The position numbers and the translations under genes were made by a program. Below the pieces are notes generated by a model that saw only the letters and a list, made by a program, of their open reading frames with translations, searched no databases and was not told the origin of the DNA. A DNA stretch of 64,000 nt from Eupeodes corollae (Eukaryota > Arthropoda > Insecta > Diptera > Syrphidae): positions 141,446,645 through 141,510,644 of the forward strand of contig NC_079147.1 of the NCBI RefSeq assembly GCF_945859685.1. The letters are read 5' to 3'. Within the stretch, counting starts at the first letter, position 1; each line of letters opens with the position of its first letter. Below, one piece after another: positions 24,701 to 35,438 of this stretch.

Positions 24701-26250
24701 TACTTTTTGACGAATTTTTCGGAAACGAGAGCTCGTAGAACATTTTGGTTTGCAGTTTTGGGTAGAGCATTTAAATACCTTTCTTTTGATGTGTATTTTG
24801 ATTGGGTGGGAAATAGTTTTGAAAATACCACTTTTTTTCGGCAAGGGGTTAGCCCACGATTTTCTCGAAAAACTGAAAAAAATATTTTTCGAGATTTATG
24901 CAAGAATTGAAAGGTGGGTCGATGCTCTGCATTACAGTGAAAACCGCGTCAGTTTTGGAGGCTTGGTTGAGGAAATAGAGCAATGGAAATATAATTTGTG
25001 TTGGGCTGGGTCGAAATTCTGTAATTTTACTTTTTCGGAAACGAGAGATCGTAGAACATTTTGGTTTGCAGTTTTGGGTAGAGCATTTAAATACCTTTCT
25101 TTTGATGTGTATTTTGATTGGGTGGGAAATAGTTTTGAAAATACCACTTTTTTTCGGCAAGGGGTTAGCCCACGATTTTCTCGAAAAACTGAAAAAAAAT
25201 CTTTTTCGAGATTTATGCAAGAATTGTAAGGTGGGTCGATGCTCTGCATTACAGTGAAAACCGCGTCAGTTTTGGAGGCTTGGTTGAGGAAATACAGCAA
25301 TGGAAATATAATTTGTGATGGGCTGGGTCGAAATTCTGTAATTTTACTTTTTCGGAAACGAGAGCTCGTAGAACATTTTGGTTTGCAGTTTTGGGTAGAG
25401 CATTTAAATACCTTTCTTTTGATGTGTATTTTGATTGGGTGGGAAATAGTTTTGAAAATACCACTTTTTTTCGGCAAGGGGTTAGCCCACGATTTTCTCG
25501 AAAAACTGAAAAAAATCTTTTTCGAGATTTATGCAAGAATTAAAGGTGGGTCGATGCTCTGCAGGACAGTGAAAACCGCGTCATTTTTGGATGCTTGGTT
25601 GAGGAAATACAGCAATGGAAATATAATTGGTGATGGGCTGGGTCGAAATTCTGTAATTTTACTTTTTGACGAATTTTTCGGAAACGAGAGCTCGTAGAAC
25701 ATTTTGGTTTGCAGTTTTGGGTAGGGCACTCAAATACCTTTCTTTTGATGTGTATTTTGATCGGGTGGGAAATAGTTTTGAAAATACCACTTTTTTTCGG
25801 CAAGGGGTTAGCCCACGATTTGCCCGAAAAACTGAAAAAAAATCTTTTTCGAGATTTATGCAAGAATTGAAAGGTGGGTCGATGCTTTGCATTACTGTGA
25901 AAACCGCATCATGTTTGGAGGCTTGGTTGAGGAAATACAACAATGGAAATATAATTTTTGATGGGCTGGGTCGAAATTCTGTAATTTTACTTTTTGACGA
26001 ATTTTTCGGAAACCAGAGCTCGTAGAACATTTTGGTTTGCAGTTTTGGGTAGGGCATTTAAGTACCTTTCTTTTGATGTGTATTTTGATTGGGTGGGAAA
26101 TAGTTTTGAAAATACCACTTTTTTTCGGCAAGGGGTTAGCCCACGATTTTCTCGAAAAACTGAAAAAAATCTTTTTCGAGATTTATGCAAGAATTAAAGG
26201 TGGGTCGATGCTCTGCAGGACAGTGAAAACCGCGTCATTTTTGGAGTCTT
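21718..26250 (+). repeat. 2267-bp tandem higher-order duplication (7 units, twice)
   Basis: Seven-unit blocks at about 21718-23985 and 23985-26250 match almost base for base at a constant offset of 2267 bp. They share private variants such as GCTTTTCGTACAAATTTTCGG at 21781 and 24048, and GAGAGATCGTAG at 22779 and 25046. Only a few differences were found by eye, for example GGTTAAGG/GGTTGAGG near 22048/24315. The duplication is therefore much younger than the array. Confidence 0.88.
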
Positions 26251-29200
26251 GGTTGAGGAAATACAGCAATGGAAATATAATTGGTGATGGGCTGGGTCGA
26301 AATTCTGTAATTTTACTTTTTGACGAATTTTTCGGAAACCAGAGCTCGTAGAACATTTTGGTTTGCAGTTTTGGGTAGAGCATTTAAATACCTTTCTTTT
26401 GATGTGTATTTTGATTGGGTGGGAAATTGTTTTGAAAATACCACTTTTTTTCGGCAAGGGGTTAGCCCACGATTTTCCCGAAAAACTGAAAAAAAATCTT
26501 TTTTGAGATTTATGCAAGAATTGAAAGGTGGGTCGATGCTCTGCATTACAGTGAAAACCGCATTATGTTTGGGGGCTTGGTTAAGGAAATAGAGCAATGG
26601 AAATATAATTTGTGATGGGCTGGGTCGAAATTCTGTAATTTTACTTTTTGACGAATTTTTCGGAAACGAGAGCTCGTAGAACATTTTGGTTTGCAGTTTT
26701 GGGTAGAGCATTCAAATACCTTTCTTTTGATGTGTATTTTGATCGGGTGGGAAATAGTTTTGAAAATACCACTTTTTTTCGGCAAGGGGTTAGCCCACGA
26801 TTTTCCCGAAAAACTGAAAAAAAATCTTTTTCCAGATTTATGCAAGAATTGAAAGGTGGGTCGATGCTATGCATTACAGTGAAAACCACGTGTTTTTTGG
26901 AGGCTTGGTTGAGGAAATAGAGCAATGGAAATATAATTTGTGATGGGCTGGGTCGAAATTCTGTAATTTTACTTTTCGTACAAATTTTCGGAAACGAGAG
27001 CTCGTAGAACATTTTGGTTTGCAGTTTTGGGTAGAGCATTTAAATACCTTTCTTTTGATGTGTATTTTGATTGGGTGGGAAATAGTTTTGAAAATACCAC
27101 TTTTTTTCGGCAAGGGGTTAGCCCACGATTTTCTCGAAAAACTGAAAAAAATCTTTTTCGAGATATATGCAAGAATTGAAAGGTGGGTCGATGCTTTGCA
27201 TTACTGTGAAAACCGTATCATTTTTGGAGGCTTGGTTGAGGAAATACAGCAATGGAAATATAATTGGTGATGGGCTGGGTCGAAATTCTGTAATTTTACT
27301 TTTTGACGAATTTTTCGGAAACGAGAGCTCGTAGAACATTTTGGTTTGCAGTTTTGGGTAGAGCATTCAAATACCTTTCTTTTGATGTGTATTTTGATCG
27401 GGTGGGAAATAGTTTTGAAAATACCACTTTTTTTCGGCAAGGGGTTAGCCCACGATTTTCCCGAAAAACTGAAAAAAAATCTTTTTCGAGATTTATGCAA
27501 GAATTGAAAGGTGGGTCGATGCTCTGCAGGACAGTGAAAACCGCGTCATGTTTGGAGGCTTGGTTGAGGAAATACAGCAATAGAAATATAATTGGTGATG
27601 GGCTGGGTCGAAATTCTGTAATTTTACTTTTTGACGAATTTTTCGGAAACGAGAGCTCGTAGAACATTTTGGTTTGCAGTTTTGGGTAGAGCATTTAAAT
27701 ACCTTTCTTTTGATGTGTATTTTGATTGGGTGGGAAATAGTTATGAAAATACCACTTTTTTTCGGCAAGGGAGCCCACGATTTTCCCGAAAAACTGAAAA
27801 AAAATCTTTTTCGAGATTTATGCAAGAATTGAAAGGTGGGTCGATGCTATGCATTACAGTGAAAACTGCGTCAGTTTTGGAGGCTTGGTTGAGGAAATAC
27901 AGCAATGGAAACATAATTTGTGATGGACTGGGTCGAAATTCTGTAATTTTACTTTTTGACGAATTTTTCGGAAACGAGAGCTCGTAGAACATTTTGGTTT
28001 GCAGTTTTGGGTAGGGCATTTAAGTACCTTTCTTTTGATGTGTATTTTGATCGGGTGGGAAATAGTTTTGAAAATACCACTTTTTTTCGGCAAGGGGTTA
28101 GCCCACGATTTTATGGAAAAAACTAAAAAAATCTTTTTCGAGATTTATGCAAGAATTAAAGGTGGGTCGATGCTCTGCATTGCAGTGAAAACCGCGTCAT
28201 TTTTGGAGGCTTGGTTGAGGAAATATAGCAATGGAAATATAATTGGTGATGGGCTGGGTCGAAATTCTGTAATTTTACTTTTCGTACAAATTTTCGGAAA
28301 CGAGAGCTCGTAGAACATTTTGGTTTGCAGTTTTGGGTAGAGCATTTAAATACCTTTCTTTTGATGTGTATTTTGATTGGGTGGGAAATAGTTTTGAAAA
28401 TACCACTTTTTTTCGGCAAGGGAGCCCACGATTTTCTCGAAAAACTGAAAAAAAATCTTTTTCGAGATTTATGCAAGAATTGAAAGGTGGGTCGATGCTT
28501 TGCATCACTGTGAAAACCGCATCATGTTTGGAGGCTTGGTTGAGGAAATAGAGCAATGGAAATATAATTTGTGATGGGCTGGGTCGAAATTCTGTAATTT
28601 TACTTTTTGACGAATTTTTCGGAAACGAGAGCTCGTAGAACATTTTGGTTTGCAGTTTTGGGTAGAGCATTTAAATACCTTTCTTTTGATGTGTATTTTG
28701 ATTGGGTGGGAAATAGTTTTGAAAATACCACTTTTTTTCGGCAAGGGGTTAGCCCACGATTTTCCCGAAAAACTGAAAAAAAATCTTTTTCGAGATTTAT
28801 GCAAGAATTGAAAGGTGGGTCGATGCTCTGCATTACAGTGAAAACCGCGTCAGTTTTGGAGGCTTGGTTGAGGAAATAGAGCAATGGAAATATAATTTGT
28901 GATGGGCTGGGTCGAAATTCTGTAATTTTACTTTTTGACAAATTTTTCGGAAACGAGAGCTCGTAGAACATTTTGGTTGCAGTTTTGGGTAGAGCATTTA
29001 AATACCTTTCTTTTGATGTGTATTTTGATTGGGTGGGAAATAGTTTTGAAAATACCACTTTTTTTCGGCAAGGGGTTAGCCCACGATTTTTTCGAAAAAC
29101 TGAAAAAAAATCTTTTTCGAGATTTATGCAAGAATTGAAAGGTGGGTCGATGCTTTGCATTACTGTGAAAACCGCATCATGTTTGGAGGCTTGGTTGAGG

Positions 29201-32200
29201 AAATACAACAATGGAAATATAATTTGTGATGGGCTGGGTCGAAATTCTGTAATTTTACTTTTCGACGAAATTTTCGGAAACGAGAGCTCGTAGAACATTT
29301 TGGATTGCAGTTTTGGGTAGAGCATTTAAATACCTTTCTTTTGATGTGTGTTTTGATTGGGTGGGAAATAGTTTTGAAAATACCACTTTTTTTCGGCAAG
29401 AGGTTAGACCACGATTTTTTCGAAAAACTGAAAAAAAATCTTTTTCGAGATTTATGCAAGAATTGAAAGGTGGGTCGATGCTTTGCATTACTGTGAAAAC
29501 CGCATCATGTTTGGAGGCTTGGTTGAGGAAATACAACAATGGAAATATAATTTGTGATGGGCTGGGTCGAAATTCTGTAATTTTACTTTTTGACGAATTT
29601 TTCGGAAACGAGAGCTCGTAGAACATTTTGGTTTGCAGTTTTGGGTAGAGCATTTAAATACCTTTCTTTTGATGTGTATTTTGATTGGGTGGGAAATAGT
29701 TTTGAAAATACCACTTTTTTTCGGCAAGGGGTTAGCCCACGATTTTCTCGAAAAACTGAAAAAAAATCTTTTTCGAGATTTATGCAAGAATTGAAAGGTG
29801 GGTCGATGCTTTGCATTAAAGTGAAAACCGCATCATGTTTGGAGGCTTGGTTGAGGAAATAGAGCAATGGAAATATAATTTGTGATGGGCTGGGTCGAAA
29901 TTCTGTAATTTTACTTTTTGACGAATTTTTCGGAAACGAGAGCTCGTAGAACATTTTGGTTTGCAGTTTTGGGTAGAGCATTTAAATACCTTTCTTTTGA
30001 TGTGTATTTTGATTGGGTGGGAAATAGTTTTGAAAATACCCCTTTTTTTCGGCAAGGGGTTAGCCCACGATTTTCTCGAAAAACTGAAAAAAAATCTTTT
30101 TCGAGATTTATGCAAGAATTGAAAGGTGGGTCGATGCTTTGCATCACTGTGAAAACCGCATCATGTTTGGAGGCTTGGTTGAGGAAATACAGCAATGGAA
30201 ATATAATTTGTGATGGGCTGGGTCGAAATTCTGTAATTTTACTTTTTGACGAATTTTTCGGAAACGAGAGCTCGTAGAGCATTTTGGTTTGCAGTTTTGG
30301 GTTGAGCATTTACATACCTTTCTTTTGATGTGTATTTTGATTGGGTGGGAAATAGTTTTAAAAATACCACTTTTTTTTGGCAAGGGGTCAGCCCACGATA
30401 TTCTCGAAAAACTGAATAAAAATCTTTTTCGAGATTTATGCAAGAATTGAAAGGTGGGTCGATGCTCTGCATTACAGTGAAAACCGCGTCAGTTTTAGAG
30501 GCTTGGTTGGGGAAATAGAGCAATGGAAATATAATTTGTGAAGGGCTGTTTCGAAATTCTGTAATTTTACTTTTTGACGAATTTTTCGGAAACGAGAGCT
30601 CGTAGAACATTTTGGTTTGCAGTTTTGGGTTGAGCATTTACATACCTTTCTTTTGATGTGTATTTTGATTGGGTGGGAAATAGTTTTGAAAATACCACTT
30701 TTTTTTGGCAAGGGTTAGCCCACGATTTTCTCGAAAAACTAAAAAAAAATCTTTTTCGAGATTTATGCAAGAATTGAAAGGTGGGTCGATGCTCTGCATT
30801 ACAGTGAAAACCGCGTCAGTTTTGGAGGCTTGGTTGAGGAAATAGAGCAATGGAAATATAATTTGTGATGGGCTGGGTCGAAATTCTGTAATTTTACTTT
30901 TTGACGAATTTTTTGGAAACGAGAGCTCGTAGAACATTTTGGTTTGCAGTTTTGGGTAGAGCATTTAAATACCTTTCTTTTGATGTGTATTTTGATTGGG
31001 TGGGAAATAGTTTTGAAAATACCACTTTTTTTCAGCAAGGGGTTAGCCCACGATTTTCTCGAAAAACTGGAAAAAAAACTTTTTCGAGATTTATGCAAGA
31101 ATTGAAAGGTGGGTCGATGCTCTGCATTACAGTGAAAACCGCGTCAGTTTTGGAGGCTTGGTTGAGGAAATAGAGCAATGGAAATATAATTTGTGATGGG
31201 CTGGGTCGAAATTCTGTAATTTTACTTTTTGACGAATTTTTTGGAAACGAGAGCTCGTAGAACATTTTGGTTTGCAGTTTTGGGTAGAGCATTTAAATAC
31301 CTTTCTTTTGATGTGTATTTTGATTGGGTGGGAAATAGTTTTGAAAATACCACTTTTTTTCAGCAAGGGGTTAGCCCACGATTTTCTCGAAAAACTGGAA
31401 AAAAAACTTTTTCGAGATTTATGCAAGAATTGAAAGGTGGGTCGATGCTCTGCATTACAGTGAAAACCGCATTATGTTTGGGGGCTTGGTTAAGGAAATA
31501 GAGCAATGGAAATATAATTTGTGATGGGCTGGGTCGAAATTCTGTAATTTTACTTTTTGACGAATTTTTTCGGAAAAGAGAGCTCGTAGAACATTTTGGT
31601 TTGCAGTTTTGGGTTGAGCATTTAAATACCTTTCTTTTGATGTGTATTTTGATTGGGTGGGAAATAGTTTTGAAAATACCACTTTTTTTTGGCAAGGAGT
31701 TAGCCCACGATTTTCTCGAAAAACTGAAAAAAAAATCTTTTTCGAGATTTATGCAAGAATTGAAAGGTGGGTCGATGCTCTGCATTACAGTGAAAACCGC
31801 GTCAGTTTTGGAGGCTTGGTTGAGGAAATAGAGCAATGGAAATATAATTTGTGATGGGCTGGGTCGAAATTCTGTAATTTTACTTTTCGACGAAATTTTC
31901 GGAAACGAGAGCTCGTATAACATTTTGGTTTGCAGTTTTGGGTAGAGCATTTAAATACCTTTCTTTTGATGTGTGTTTTGATTGGGTGGGAAATAGTTTT
32001 GAAAATACCACTTTTTTCGGCAAGGGGTTAGCCCACGATTTTCTCGAAAAACTGAAAAAAAAAAAATCTTTTTCGAGATATATGCAAGAATTGAAAGGTG
32101 GGTCGATGCTTTGCATTACAGTGAAAACCGCATCATGTTTGGAGGCTTGGTTGAGGAAATAGAGCAATGGAAATATAATTTGTGATGGGCTGGGTCGAAA

Positions 32201-32572
32201 TTCTGTAATTTTACTTTTTGACGAATTTTTCGGAAACCAGAGCTCGTAGAACATTTTGGTTTGCAGTTTTGGGTAGAGCATTTAAATACCTTTCTTTTGA
32301 TGTGTATTTTGATTGGGTGGGAAATACTTTTGAAAATACCACTTTTTTTCGGCAAGGGGTTAGCCCACGATTTTCTCGAAAAACTGAAAAAAAAATCTTT
32401 TTCGAGATATATGCAAGAATTGAAAGGTGGGTCGATGCTTTGCATTACAGTGAAAACCGCATCATGTTTGGAGGCTTGGTTGAGGAAATAGAGCAATGGA
32501 AATATAATTTGTGATGGGCTGGGTCGAAATTCTGTAATTTTACTTTTTGACGAATTTTTCGGAAACGAGAGC

Positions 32573-33073
32573 GTCCAAACATGATGCGGTTTTCACTGTA
32601 ATGCAAAGCATCGACCCACCTTTCAATTCTTGCATATATCTCGAAAAAGATTTTTTTTTTCAGTTTTTCGAGAAAATCGTGGGCTAACCCCTTGCCGAAA
32701 AAAAGTGGTATTTTCAAAAGTATTTCCCACCCAATCAAAATACACATCAAAAGAAAGGTATTTAAATGCTCTACCCAAAACTGCAAACCAAAATGTTCTA
32801 CGAGCTCTCGTTTCCGAAAAATTCGTCAAAAAGTAATATTACAGAATTTCGACACAGCCCATCACAAATTATATTTCCATTGCTCTATTTCCTTAACCAA
32901 GCCCCCAAACGTAATGCGCTTTTCACTGTAATACAGAGCATCGACCCACCTTTCAATTCTTGCATAATTCTCGAAAAAGATTTTTTTTTTTCAGTTTTTC
33001 GAGAAAATCGTGGGCTAACCCCTTGCCGAAAAAAAGTGGTATTGTCAAAACTATTTCCCAAACAATCAAAATA
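32573..33073 (-). repeat. inverted satellite segment at the right end of the array
   Basis: At 32572/32573 the satellite switches to the opposite orientation for about 1.5 units. The inverted part carries the rare variant GAAATACTTTTGAAAAT, also found in the adjacent forward unit at 32321 where other units have GAAATAGTTTTG. It is therefore probably an inverted copy of its neighbour. It ends at 33073, where LINE sequence begins. Confidence 0.9.
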
Positions 33074-33608
33074 GTTCGAGGTCGAGTTTTAGAATAGTGT
33101 AGTCTATGTTCTTTGGTATAGAACCAAAGAGGTTCAAAATGATGCCATTTGTTTGCTGAATATGTCGAGGGGTTTCAGATGCAGAAGAGTTTTTAACGCT
33201 GCTGAGGGTGTGGTTCTTAATGACACGCTTATGCAGAGACATGCAGTGCGTTGGACTCTGCTGATTGTATCGTAGTATGTGACTTTCTCCAGTGCAGTCC
33301 ACCATACTGCAACCCCGTACATAAGTATTGGTCGAATGAGCGATGTGTATAGTCAATAAGTTATGCGAGGTTGAAAACTCCATTTGATACCTATGGCTTT
33401 CTTGCAAAGGAAAAGAGCTACTGTAGCTTTTTTAACTCTTCCTGAATATTAGGTTTCCAACTTAATTTTTTGTCCAATATCAGACCAAGATATTTGGCCT
33501 CATTGGTAAAAATTAGTGGTACACCTTTTATTGAAGGAGGTACAATTACTGGGGCTTGTATTTTCTTGTAAAAAGGACGAGCTCTGTTTTTTGATGATTA
33601 ATACTAAG
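33074..33608 (-). mobile_element. LOA/R1-like LINE fragment, part 1 (RT thumb)
   Basis: On the minus strand this encodes NHQKTELVLFTRKYK, then MYGVAVWWTALEKV and LHLKPLDIFSK, the same order as in the LINE at 1-1875 (HKTELILFSRRYK, IYGAVVWWTALDK, LTPLDIFSKK). Stops and shifts are frequent. Its 3' half is missing: it ends against the satellite at 33073/33074, so that junction is a breakpoint. It continues at 34834-35154 and 39701-39826, split by two insertions. Confidence 0.82.
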
Positions 33609-33610
33609 TA

Positions 33611-34831
33611 GGGGAGAGTGGGTACAAAAGTAACAATTTGTACATTTTTTACAATATCTTTTAAACCAAAAGACATAACAAAATAATGCAACACATATAT
33701 TAATAAGTCGACATTTGGCTACCATAAAATAATAATTTGCCATTTAACTTCATCCTTTCCCCAAGTGAATGTTGGAAAAAAGAGATGAAAGTCAAATGTT
33801 ACAACCGTCCTTTATGTCGTACCGATTGTAACAAGATAAGAGGACGGTTGTAACACCACATGAATTTAATGAAATAAAAGAGAAACTCGGTTTAACTTCA
33901 GATTTATTTATTGTATATCAGCCTTGAGATACGTAAAACTAAGTTTAATCACAGATTTATTAATCGTAGTAGGCAACAAAAAAAAATCAAAAAACTAGAC
34001 AAATAAACACAAAAAAATAACAAACACAAATAAGATTCTTCTTTAAAAAAAAAACATAAACAATCTTCGATTTTCAAAATAAAATAAAAAAAAAAAAATG
34101 ATATAAAACGTTCAACATAAATTACTGTTCTGTATACGACTCGCAGTTTCGGCATTGGAAAAAAGCTGTTTTAATTTATTTCCCACACACCTAGTGTTAA
34201 CACACATTTTGTAGGAAGTACATTGGACCCGCTGTTTCTTGGGAAAGGATTCAGAAAATTTTCCAAGGCAATAAAAACAGAAATCTTCACTAGAACTTAT
34301 CGCCATGAGTTCTTACTGTTTAATGTTCGATTTATTTTCGGATTCTTAATCTGATTTAGCTTGGATATGTTGCTTAATTTTAACTAAGCTTCTTGTTCTA
34401 ACGCATCAAAACAAGAACTGTCACATGTTACAAACGTCCACTCAAAAAGTGTTACAACCGTCCACATCTAGTTTTTTTATATTGAATATGAAATTAAAAA
34501 ACAACTATTGGGTCGATCACAAAAACCTTAACAGCATTGAATAAAGGAAAAAATTAACTCTAATAACACAGCTACCACTTTATAAAAACAATGTTATTCG
34601 AAAAAATACAACGAAAAATAACACACACAAAAAATTTACGACAGGACCCAAATTTCACGTTTTTAACTTTATCTGGCGAAATTCAGTACTTTGACGTTAG
34701 GATTTTTGTGGGTGCATTCAGGACCGAATTTCCAAGATTTCTACATTTAAAAATGAACGTATACAGTCTCAGGGTGTTTTTAAAGTTTAATGTTACAACC
34801 GCCCCGTGTTACTTTCGTACCCACTCTCCCC
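33611..34831. mobile_element. TIR element of 1.2 kb with TA target duplication
   Basis: The ends are inverted repeats of 24 bp with one mismatch: GGGGAGAGTGGGTAC.. at 33611 and its complement ending at 34831. Both are flanked by TA (33609-33610 and 34832-34833), and LINE sequence continues on each side. A motif GTTACAACCGTCC or close variants occurs at least five times in both orientations (33798, 33842, 34427, 34451, 34792). A minus-strand frame (34306-34112) shows Cys spacing like the C-terminal zinc knuckle of pogo/Tigger-type transposases (FCFYCLGKF, VQCTSYKMC). The TA duplication fits the Tc1/mariner/pogo superfamily. With no complete transposase it must be non-autonomous. Confidence 0.75.
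34112..34306 (-). pseudogene. possible transposase C-terminal knuckle remnant
   Basis: This 64-codon frame inside the TIR element begins MAISSSEDFCFYC and has paired Cys residues (C-x2-C, then C-x5-C-x4-C). That resembles the metal-binding tail at the end of pogo/Tigger-type transposases. No DDE core is visible in the element. I infer that it is the leftover C-terminus of the autonomous parent; chance is not excluded. Confidence 0.4.
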
Positions 34832-34833
34832 TA

Positions 34834-35154
34834 CGCAATGATCAGCATATCTAGTGAGCATATTGAGTGCATTAATGTTCCTACTTTTAAGCATTAGATT
34901 AATCAACTCACGGAGTGAGTATTCAACGTTTAGGGTCGTCATAGCAGAAGTGATAGCGGATGTGTTAACGTTGTTGAAAGCGCCCTCAATATCCAGGAAA
35001 ACCACCATGGTATATTCCTTTTGCTCTAGGGAGTATTCGATAATCGATAGTTCTTACCAAAGTGTGCAAGGCTGTTTCTACCGATTTCCCTAAGCATGCT
35101 GAGACATCGATAGTTTCTTATCAATGTTATTACGTACATGGATATCAATCAATC
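34834..35154 (-). mobile_element. LOA/R1-like LINE fragment, part 2 (RT palm)
   Basis: On the minus strand this encodes IDIHVRNNIDKKLSMSQHA, then VVFLDIEGAFNNV (RT motif A) and LTRYADHCV. The catalytic YADD is YADH. About 30 residues expected between YADD and the NPQKTEL motif are missing once the TIR element is removed, so a small deletion preceded that insertion. The LTR element at 35155-39700 entered at a CAATC site in this fragment. Confidence 0.82.
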
Positions 35155-35293
35155 TGTCATATAGGTTCGACACCCCTGCCTAAACCTACATTATATAAAC
35201 ATACTTATAATCATACATTTGTATTATGTTATCTTTTATGACAACTCAATAAAAGTACACTTCAGTCTTCACTTAATCATTGACCACTTGACA
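35155..35293 (+). repeat. 5' LTR
   Basis: The 139-bp LTR begins TGTCA and ends TGACA, a 5-bp terminal inversion. It contains TATAAA at 35194-35199 and AATAAA at 35248-35253, so promoter and polyadenylation signals are both packed into a very short LTR. It is identical to the 3' LTR. Confidence 0.95.
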
Positions 35294-35308
35294 TGGTGTC
35301 AGAAGTGG
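35294..35308 (+). other. tRNA primer binding site
   Basis: TGGTGTCAGAAGTGG follows the 5' LTR immediately, where the reverse-transcription primer tRNA anneals. It begins with TGG, complementary to a tRNA CCA end. The tRNA species was not determined; Mag elements are reported to use tRNA-Ser. Confidence 0.75.
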
Positions 35309-35367
35309 CTTAAACTTTTATATTAATAGAAAAGTTTATATTAAGTTCCGCATCAATTGTTAATACG

Positions 35368-35399
<32 letters not shown>
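35368..35399 (+). repeat. poly(A) tract in the element leader
   Basis: A run of 32 A residues lies in the untranslated leader, 39 bases before the gag-pol start codon. Its length in the assembly may be unreliable. Confidence 0.9.
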
Positions 35400-35401
<2 letters not shown>

Positions 35402-35438
35402 GTTAACAATAAATAAATTAAAAATAAATATATTAAGA

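Larger units (their letters stand above)
8179..32572 (+). repeat. 328-bp satellite, main array (about 74 units)
   Basis: This is a head-to-tail tandem array. The landmark GGAAACGAGAGCTCGTAGAA recurs about every 328 bp; successive equivalent points at 9413, 9741 and 10069, and at 11051, 11379, 11708 and 12037, are 327-329 bp apart. Other fixed landmarks are CATTTAAATACCTTTCTTTT, GGCAAGGGGTTAGCCCACG and GATGGGCTGGGTCGAAATTC. Units differ by scattered substitutions and a few recurrent indels, such as TTTTTGACGAATTTTTCGG against TTTTTCGG or TTTTCGTACAAATTTTCGG. These variants occur in blocks, showing higher-order structure. I do not recognise the satellite family. Because 328 is not a multiple of three, the many open frames on both strands are most simply a by-product. 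Confidence 0.97.

Noticed and set aside
8326..32514. Repeated 60-277-codon open frames on both strands of the satellite, apparently a repetitive protein family
   Set aside because: Frames are open on both strands and in several phases at once, the 328-bp period is not a multiple of three, and each frame ends at the same place in each unit. They follow from repeat composition rather than coding selection.
8179..32572. CRISPR-like array
   Set aside because: Whole 328-bp units repeat without distinct spacers, and the surrounding DNA is eukaryotic.
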